A stretch of 40,794 bases of DNA from Chloroflexota bacterium (lineage in GTDB: Bacteria; Chloroflexota; Limnocylindria; P2-11E): assembly GCA_028876375.1 (NCBI GenBank), contig JAGWSB010000014.1:1-40794 (forward strand), given 5' to 3'. Each line of letters opens with the position of its first letter. The first letter of the stretch is position 1. The notes under the pieces were generated by a model. The model was not told the DNA's origin and made no database searches. It saw only the letters and a list, made by a program, of their open reading frames with translations. Of the stretch, positions 36,510 through 40,794 are shown piece by piece. Both the position numbers and the translations under genes were made by a program.

Positions 36510-36905
36510 ATGCGCGTTCTCGTGTTGGTGAAGGCATCCCCCGAGAGCGAGACCGGTCAGTTCCCGCCGGACTTCAAGGATCTGGTGAGCGACATGGACA
36601 AGTACAACGACGCGCTGACCAAGGCGGGCGTCATGCTCGCGGCGGACGGCCTGTACCCGAGCTCGAAGGGCAAGCGGGTGCGCTTCGACGACGCGAAGCG
36701 AACCGTCATCGACGGCCCGTTCGCCGAGACGAAGGAGCTCGTCGCCGGGTTCTGGATCTGGCAGGTCCGCTCCATGGACGAGGCGGTCGAGTGGCTGAAG
36801 CGCGCGCCGTTCGGCGGCGGCGCCGAGGTCGAGATCCGTCCCATCCAGGAGCAAGAGGACTTCCAGCGCGACCTGGACGCGACCGCGGCGCGCGCCGCGC
36901 GTTGA
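36510..36905 (+). CDS. YCII-related DGPF-domain protein (131 aa)
   Basis: Ferredoxin-like alpha-beta fold of the YciI superfamily. The name-giving motif is visible as TVIDGPFAETKELVAGFWIW; the opening MRVLVLVKASPESE and MLAADGLYPSSKGKRVRF are also typical. Biochemical role unknown; such genes are the regular neighbours and targets of ECF42 sigma factors. Ribosome site AGGAGG lies 9 nt before ATG 36510. The stop overlaps the sigma factor's TTG. Confidence 0.93.
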   Translation: MRVLVLVKASPESETGQFPPDFKDLVSDMDKYNDALTKAGVMLAADGLYPSSKGKRVRFDDAKRTVIDGPFAETKELVAGFWIWQVRSMDEAVEWLKRAPFGGGAEVEIRPIQEQEDFQRDLDATAARAAR

Positions 36906-38167
36906 CGGTCGAAGCCCACCGCGCGATCGACGCGGTCTGGAGGATCGAGTCGGCCCGGCTCATCGCCGGGCTGGCTCGCGTCACCGGGGACGTCGGCGTC
37001 GCGGAGGAGCTGGCGCAGGACGCGCTCGTCGCCGCGCTCGAGCAGTGGCCCTCCGCCGGCGTCCCCGAGAAGCCCGGCGCGTGGCTGATGTCGACCGCGA
37101 AGCACCGGGCCATCGACCGCATCCGGCGCGACGCAACGCTCTCGCGGAAGTACGAGCGGCTCGGGCGCGAGCTGCTCGCGGCGGAAGAAGGCGGCGATCC
37201 CGAGTCGCGGATGGACGAGGAGATGGGCGACGACGTCCTCACCCTCGTCTTCACCGCGTGTCACCCCGTCCTCGCGATGGAGGCACGCGTCGCGCTCACG
37301 CTGCGGGTCGTGGGCGGGCTGACCACCGAGGAGATCGCGCGCGCGTTCCTCGTGCCGACGGCGACGATGTCGCAGCGCATCGTCCGCGCGAAGAGGACGC
37401 TCGCCGAGGCGCGCGTCCCGTTCGTGGTGCCGTCGCCCGGCGAGCGACCGGCGCGCCTCGCCGCGGTCCTCGAGGTCGTCTACCTGATCTTCAACGAGGG
37501 CTACTCGGCGACCGAGGGCCAGGACTGGGTCCGCCCGGGGCTGTGCGACGACGCGCTGCGGCTCGGGCGCGTGCTCCAAGCGCTCGCGCCCGACGAGGCC
37601 GAGGTGCACGGGCTCGCCGCGCTCATGGAGATCCAGGCATCGCGCCTGCGGGCGCGGATCGGTCCGGGCGGCGAGCCCGTCCTGCTCCTCGATCAGGATC
37701 GCGGCCGGTGGGACCGGCTCCTCATCCAGCGCGGCCTCGCCGCGCTGGAGCGGGCCGTGCGGCTCGGCCCGCTCGGGCCATATGCGCTGCAGGCGGCGAT
37801 CGCGGCGTGCCACGCGCGGGCGCGGACGGCGGCGGAGACGGACTGGCCGAAGATCGCGGCGCTGTACGACGCGCTCGCGCAGCTCGATCCGTCGCCGATC
37901 GTCGAGCTGAACCGTGCCGTCGCCGTCGGGATGGCGTTCGGTCCAGCGGCGGGCCTCGAGGCCGTCGACGCCGTCGCGAGCAGCCCCGCGCTGCGGCGCT
38001 ACCACCTGCTCCCGGCGGTGCGGGGCGATCTGCTGCGCAAGCTCGGACGCTGGGCCGAGGCGAGGAGCGAGTTCGAGAAGGCCGCCGACCTCACCGCGAA
38101 CGAGCGGGAGCGGCGGCTCCTGCGGCATCGCGCGGCGGAGTGCGCCGCGGACGAGATCGCCGGCTAA
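36902..38167 (+). CDS. ECF42-type sigma factor with C-terminal TPR-like extension (421 aa)
   Basis: RNA polymerase sigma-70 family. Region 2 (VGVAEELAQDALVAALEQWP, then KPGAWLMSTAKHRAIDRIRR) and region 4 (ALTLRVVGGLTTEEIARAFL, MSQRIVRAKRTLAEA) fill residues 15-180. The remaining 240 residues are helical (VYLIFNEGYSATEG, then LLIQRGLAALERAVRLGPLG and LAQLDPSPIVELNRAVAVGM) and match the COG4941/ECF42 C-terminal TPR domain. There is no anti-sigma factor nearby, in keeping with this group. TTG 36902 overlaps the YCII stop (TTGA), giving strict coupling. Confidence 0.92.
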   Translation: MTVEAHRAIDAVWRIESARLIAGLARVTGDVGVAEELAQDALVAALEQWPSAGVPEKPGAWLMSTAKHRAIDRIRRDATLSRKYERLGRELLAAEEGGDPESRMDEEMGDDVLTLVFTACHPVLAMEARVALTLRVVGGLTTEEIARAFLVPTATMSQRIVRAKRTLAEARVPFVVPSPGERPARLAAVLEVVYLIFNEGYSATEGQDWVRPGLCDDALRLGRVLQALAPDEAEVHGLAALMEIQASRLRARIGPGGEPVLLLDQDRGRWDRLLIQRGLAALERAVRLGPLGPYALQAAIAACHARARTAAETDWPKIAALYDALAQLDPSPIVELNRAVAVGMAFGPAAGLEAVDAVASSPALRRYHLLPAVRGDLLRKLGRWAEARSEFEKAADLTANERERRLLRHRAAECAADEIAG

Positions 38168-38173
38168 GGATCT

Positions 38174-38551
38174 CTAGAGCAGCGCGTCGAAGGCGCGCGC
38201 GATCGCCTCGAGGATCCTCGCGCTGCGCTCGCTCGAGAGGCGGTAGCGGACGACGTTCCCGTGGCGCTCGGCGACGACGGCGCCCACCTCGCGCAGCGCG
38301 CGGATGTGCTGGCTCGCGCCGGACGGAGTGCGTCCGGTGATGCGCGCGAGGTCGCCGGCGGCGAGCGGCGTCTCGGCCAGCGCGCGGATCATGCGGATGC
38401 GGGTGAGGTCGTCGGCCGCGGCGAGGAGACGGCCGACCTCGTCCTCGTTCCGCGCGGGGACGAGGACGCGCTCGGCGAGAGCGGACGCGTTGGCGTCGAT
38501 CGGCCGCGTTCTCGCCGGACGCTTCGCCGAGGGCCGTGTGGTGGAGGGCAT
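38174..38551 (-). CDS. ArsR-family transcription regulator (125 aa)
   Basis: Winged helix-turn-helix: LAAADDLTRIRMIRALAETP, LAAGDLARITGRTPSGASQH (recognition helix), and the wing VVAERHGNVVRYRLS. No ArsR-type cysteine metal-binding motif (CxC) is seen, so metal sensing is not supported. A 30-residue basic N-terminal tail precedes the domain. It ends 6 nt from the convergent sigma-factor gene and lies 91 nt after the EamA gene. Confidence 0.87.
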   Translation of the reverse strand: MPSTTRPSAKRPARTRPIDANASALAERVLVPARNEDEVGRLLAAADDLTRIRMIRALAETPLAAGDLARITGRTPSGASQHIRALREVGAVVAERHGNVVRYRLSSERSARILEAIARAFDALL

Positions 38552-38591
38552 CGGTCAGGCGCGATCCTTCCAGACCGACGAGCAAGCGTGC

Positions 38592-38610
38592 AAGCGCTTC
38601 AGCGATCGCT
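38592..38610. promoter_or_regulatory. adjacent short palindromes upstream of the ArsR gene
   Basis: AAGCGCTT (38592-38599) and AGCGATCGCT (38601-38610) are perfect palindromes about 41-59 nt before the ArsR start codon. A binding site for the ArsR protein itself is possible; AGCGATCGCT is also common by chance in GC-rich DNA. Confidence 0.25.
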
Positions 38611-38642
38611 AACTTTCGGATCGACGCAAGTAGCGCGTCCGC

Positions 38643-39611
38643 CTACGCCGAGCCGACGGCCTCCAGCGCCTCGAGGCGAGCCGGCCGCCGCGCGTTCTCG
38701 AGGTCGAGCGCGGCGATGGCGATCCACAGCACGACCGTGCCCGCGAGCTGGAGCGAGGTGATCGTCTGGGCCGGCGTCACCAGGAACATGTTCACCACGA
38801 CCCCGGTGATGGGGAACGCGAGCTCGGCGAGCGTCGACATCGACGCGGGGGCGCTCGAGAGGCCGCGGTAGTAGAGGAGCATCGCGACGAGCCCGGGGAT
38901 GAGGGCCAGGCCGAGGTACAGCGGCAGGTCGGCCGCGCGATAGACGCCGAACGCGGCGCCGCCGCCGATCATCGCGAGCGACACCGCGAGCGCGGGCAGT
39001 GCCGTGACGAAACGCAGGGCGGTGACCGTGGGGAAGCGGATGTCGGCGAGCGCGTAGCGGCCGAGGACCGTGCCGGCCCCCCACAGCGCCGCGGCCCCGA
39101 TCGCGGTGAGCGCCGTGGCGACGTGGAAGTCCTGCCACGCCAGCCCGGGGTCCAGCGGCTCGGGGACCGCGAGGAGATAGGCGCCGACGAGGCCGATAGG
39201 GACCCACACGTAGGACCGCGGCGGAAGCCGCTCGCGCAGCCACAGCGCGGCGAGGAAGAGCGCGACGAGCGGCTGCAGCTTCTGCAGCAGCAGGGTCTCG
39301 ATGAAGTGGCCGTACGTGAACGACAGCGTGAAGAGGACGGTCGCGAGGCCGGACGCGCCCGCGCCGATGACGACGATGGCGGCCCAGCGCGAACGCCCGA
39401 GCCGGGCGATCTCCCGCCTCGCGCGCCACAGGATCGGGACGACGGCGACGGTGAGGATGACGTGCTCCGCGAACACCAGCTGGACCGAGGCGACGAGCGC
39501 GTCGCGCGAGAGGTGCCCCAGAAGCGGGATGCGGAAGAGCGTGTCGGTGCCCCACATCATCGCGGCGACCGCGATGACGACGACGGCGAAGCGATCGATC
39601 AGCGCGCTCAT
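38643..39611 (-). CDS. EamA-family (DMT superfamily) membrane transporter (322 aa)
   Basis: Ten membrane helices in two EamA repeats. First half: VVVIAVAAMMWGTDTLFRIP, then FIETLLLQKLQPLVALFLAA LWLRERL. Second half: TAIGAAALWGAGTVLGRYAL and LLYYRGLSSAPASMSTLAEL. Members export amino acids or other small metabolites; the substrate here is unknown. ATG 39611 gives the usual N-terminus. It diverges from cofD across 28 nt that may hold a shared promoter. Confidence 0.88.
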   Translation of the reverse strand: MSALIDRFAVVVIAVAAMMWGTDTLFRIPLLGHLSRDALVASVQLVFAEHVILTVAVVPILWRARREIARLGRSRWAAIVVIGAGASGLATVLFTLSFTYGHFIETLLLQKLQPLVALFLAALWLRERLPPRSYVWVPIGLVGAYLLAVPEPLDPGLAWQDFHVATALTAIGAAALWGAGTVLGRYALADIRFPTVTALRFVTALPALAVSLAMIGGGAAFGVYRAADLPLYLGLALIPGLVAMLLYYRGLSSAPASMSTLAELAFPITGVVVNMFLVTPAQTITSLQLAGTVVLWIAIAALDLENARRPARLEALEAVGSA

Positions 39612-39626
39612 GGGCGCGATCGACAC

Positions 39627-39633
39627 TACCGTA
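39627..39633. promoter_or_regulatory. overlapping divergent -10 boxes between the EamA gene and cofD
   Basis: TACCGTA reads TACCGT on the plus strand, ending 7 nt before the cofD GTG, and TACGGT on the minus strand, ending 16 nt before the EamA ATG. Both fit TAnnnT. This suggests a bidirectional promoter with a leaderless cofD mRNA. Confidence 0.35.
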
Positions 39634-39639
39634 TCCGGC

Positions 39640-40593
39640 GTGGCGGATCGAAGACGGTGCGTCGTGCTCTGCGGGGGCGTCGGCGCCGCGCGCTTCCTGA
39701 GCGGCCTCGTGCGCGTCGTCGATCCGGCCGACGTGACGGCCATCGTCAACGTGGCCGACGACGAGACGTTCCACGGCCTGCACGTCTCACCCGACCTCGA
39801 CACGGTGCTCTACACGCTGGCCGGCGTCGTCGACCAGACGCGCGGCTGGGGCGTCCGCGACGACACGTACGCGGTGCAGCAGGCGCTGTCGCGCCTGGGA
39901 CGCGACACCTGGTTCCAGCTCGGCGACGCCGACCTCGCGACGCACATCCACCGGACGGCCCTCCTCCGCGAGGGGCACCCGCTCAGCGACGTGACGGCCC
40001 GCCTCGCTCGCGCCTTGGGCGTCGCGACGCGCGTCCTTCCCGCCTCGGACGACCGCCAGGCGACGAAGGTCCTCTGCGACGGCGGCTGGCTCGACTTCCA
40101 GGAATGGTTCGTCCATCGCGCGACGCGCGACCGCGTGCGCGAGGTGCGCTTCGAGGGCGACGCGCGCCCGGCTCCGGGCGTCCGCGAGGCGATCGCCGCC
40201 GCGGACGTCATCGTCCTCGCGCCGAGCAACCCCTTCGTCAGCATCGGCCCGATCCTCGCGGTCGCCGGCGTGCGCGAGGCGATCGAGCGCGCCGCCGCGC
40301 CCGTCGTCGCGGTCTCGCCGATCGTCGGAGGCGAAGCGCTCAAGGGGCCGGCCGCGGCGATGCTCGAAAGCCTGGGGCACGAGGTCTCCGCTCTCGGCGT
40401 CGCGCGGATCTACCGCGGCCTCGTGGACGTCTGCGTCGTCGACGAGCGCGACGCCTCTCTCGCTCGCGCGATCGCGGACCTCGGGATCGGCGCGGTCGTG
40501 ACGCGCACGATCATGAGCGACCGCGCGGCGAAGGAGTCGCTCGCGCGTGCCGTGCTCGACGCGGCGTCCGGGACGGTCGGTGCCGCGCGCTGA
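39640..40593 (+). CDS. cofD: 2-phospho-L-lactate (or phosphoenolpyruvate) transferase, F420 biosynthesis
   Basis: 317 aa CofD/FbiA family. It joins the activated three-carbon phosphoester to the deazaflavin Fo to form F420-0 (or dehydro-F420-0). Seen: VVLCGGVGAARFLSGL, NVADDETFHGLHVSPDLDTV, LGDADLATHIHRT, LAPSNPFVSIGPIL and VSPIVGGEALKGPA. GTG 39640 is chosen because the family match begins there and a TAnnnT box is 7 nt upstream; an in-frame ATG at 39610 overlaps the EamA start. cofC overlaps its end by 14 nt. Confidence 0.95.
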   Translation: MADRRRCVVLCGGVGAARFLSGLVRVVDPADVTAIVNVADDETFHGLHVSPDLDTVLYTLAGVVDQTRGWGVRDDTYAVQQALSRLGRDTWFQLGDADLATHIHRTALLREGHPLSDVTARLARALGVATRVLPASDDRQATKVLCDGGWLDFQEWFVHRATRDRVREVRFEGDARPAPGVREAIAAADVIVLAPSNPFVSIGPILAVAGVREAIERAAAPVVAVSPIVGGEALKGPAAAMLESLGHEVSALGVARIYRGLVDVCVVDERDASLARAIADLGIGAVVTRTIMSDRAAKESLARAVLDAASGTVGAAR

Positions 40594-40794
40594 TCGCTGG
40601 CTCGTCGTCCTCGCGCGCGACCCGCGGGGCGCGAAGTCGCGCCTGGCGACGGTGCTGAGCACGGAGGAGCGCGCCCGCCTCACGCTCGCGCTCCTCGACG
40701 ACGTCCTCGACGCCGCGCGCGGCGCGCCGGGCGCGCGCCTCCTGGTCGCGACGGAGAGCGACGAGGTGCGCGCGGTCGCCGCGCGTCACGGAGC
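40580..40794 (+). CDS. cofC: 2-phospho-L-lactate guanylyltransferase, N-terminal part (partial)
   Basis: 71 codons before the right edge. The start GTG 40580 lies inside the end of cofD. WLVVLARDPRGAKSRLATVL is the nucleotide-binding opening of CofC/FbiD nucleotidyltransferases (K-S-R-L), followed by LTLALLDDVLDAAR and LLVATESDEV. The enzyme activates 2-phospholactate or phosphoenolpyruvate with GTP to feed CofD, so the two form the F420 module. A related MobA-like TIGR04282-type glycosyl/nucleotidyltransferase cannot be fully excluded from the fragment. Confidence 0.82.
   Translation, partial: MPRADRWLVVLARDPRGAKSRLATVLSTEERARLTLALLDDVLDAARGAPGARLLVATESDEVRAVAARHG

Noticed and set aside
36557-38128. 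523-codon minus-strand frame opposite the sigma factor
   Set aside because: Composition is that of a GC shadow and the plus strand encodes an unambiguous sigma factor.

Overview
The window is very GC-rich, densely packed bacterial chromosome: about 46 protein genes, almost no intergenic space, and no rRNA, tRNA, CRISPR array or intact transposase that I can see. The first gene is cut by the left edge (end of a SpoIID/LytB protein) and the last by the right edge (start of CofC). Coenzyme F420 genes (cofD, cofC), many 4-nt ATGA/GTGA overlaps, frequent GTG/TTG starts and several candidate leaderless promoters suggest Chloroflexota (for example a Limnocylindria-like lineage) or a deep Actinomycetota relative. 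That placement is inference, not proof.

Layout. (1) 1-1166, plus: SpoIID/LytB tail, a secreted protein of unknown function, and an 81-aa protein with zinc-finger-like Cys/His spacing. (2) 12009-1182, minus: one long probable operon, mreB > wecG/tagA/cpsF-like > GT4 glycosyltransferase > PHP phosphoesterase > GT-C-like membrane enzyme > two paralogous membrane proteins > DegS-type kinase > NarL-type regulator > second DegS-like kinase. It looks like a cell-surface glycan locus with its own signalling cassette. The regulator has Glu at the phospho-Asp position and the second kinase has a degenerate ATP site. A 214-bp element with 33-bp inverted ends sits in frame inside one membrane-protein gene. 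(3) 12113-14636: FTR1 iron permease (minus), then FAH-family enzyme and a HicB-DinB fusion (plus). (4) 23436-14714, minus: complete F1Fo ATP synthase operon atpI-B-E-F-H-A-G-D-C, followed by a NUDIX hydrolase, an M20 amidohydrolase and a small membrane-anchored protein. (5) 23525-28460: lone receiver protein, AAC(6')-like acetyltransferase, a WecA/MraY-like > DUF72 > MFS operon (minus), and an SDR oxidoreductase (plus). (6) 28581-33394, plus: ABC exporter made of a very large HlyD-like adaptor, an ATPase, and a 12-TM permease that appears to start at CTG. (7) 36376-33398, minus: tsaC/sua5 > rpiB > glyA > upp. (8) 36510-38167, plus: YCII/DGPF protein and a translationally coupled ECF42-type sigma factor, with a candidate ECF42 promoter in front. 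(9) 38174-40794: ArsR regulator and EamA transporter (minus), and cofD-cofC (plus).

Most interesting points: the palindromic element inside a coding gene; the signalling cassette with altered active sites at the end of the envelope operon; loss of a normally conserved acidic residue in MreB and in the WecA-like enzyme; two intergenic palindromes fitting GGGNC-N4-GNCCC (DosR/NarL-box-like); and three genes with no ATG/GTG/TTG start in the expected place.
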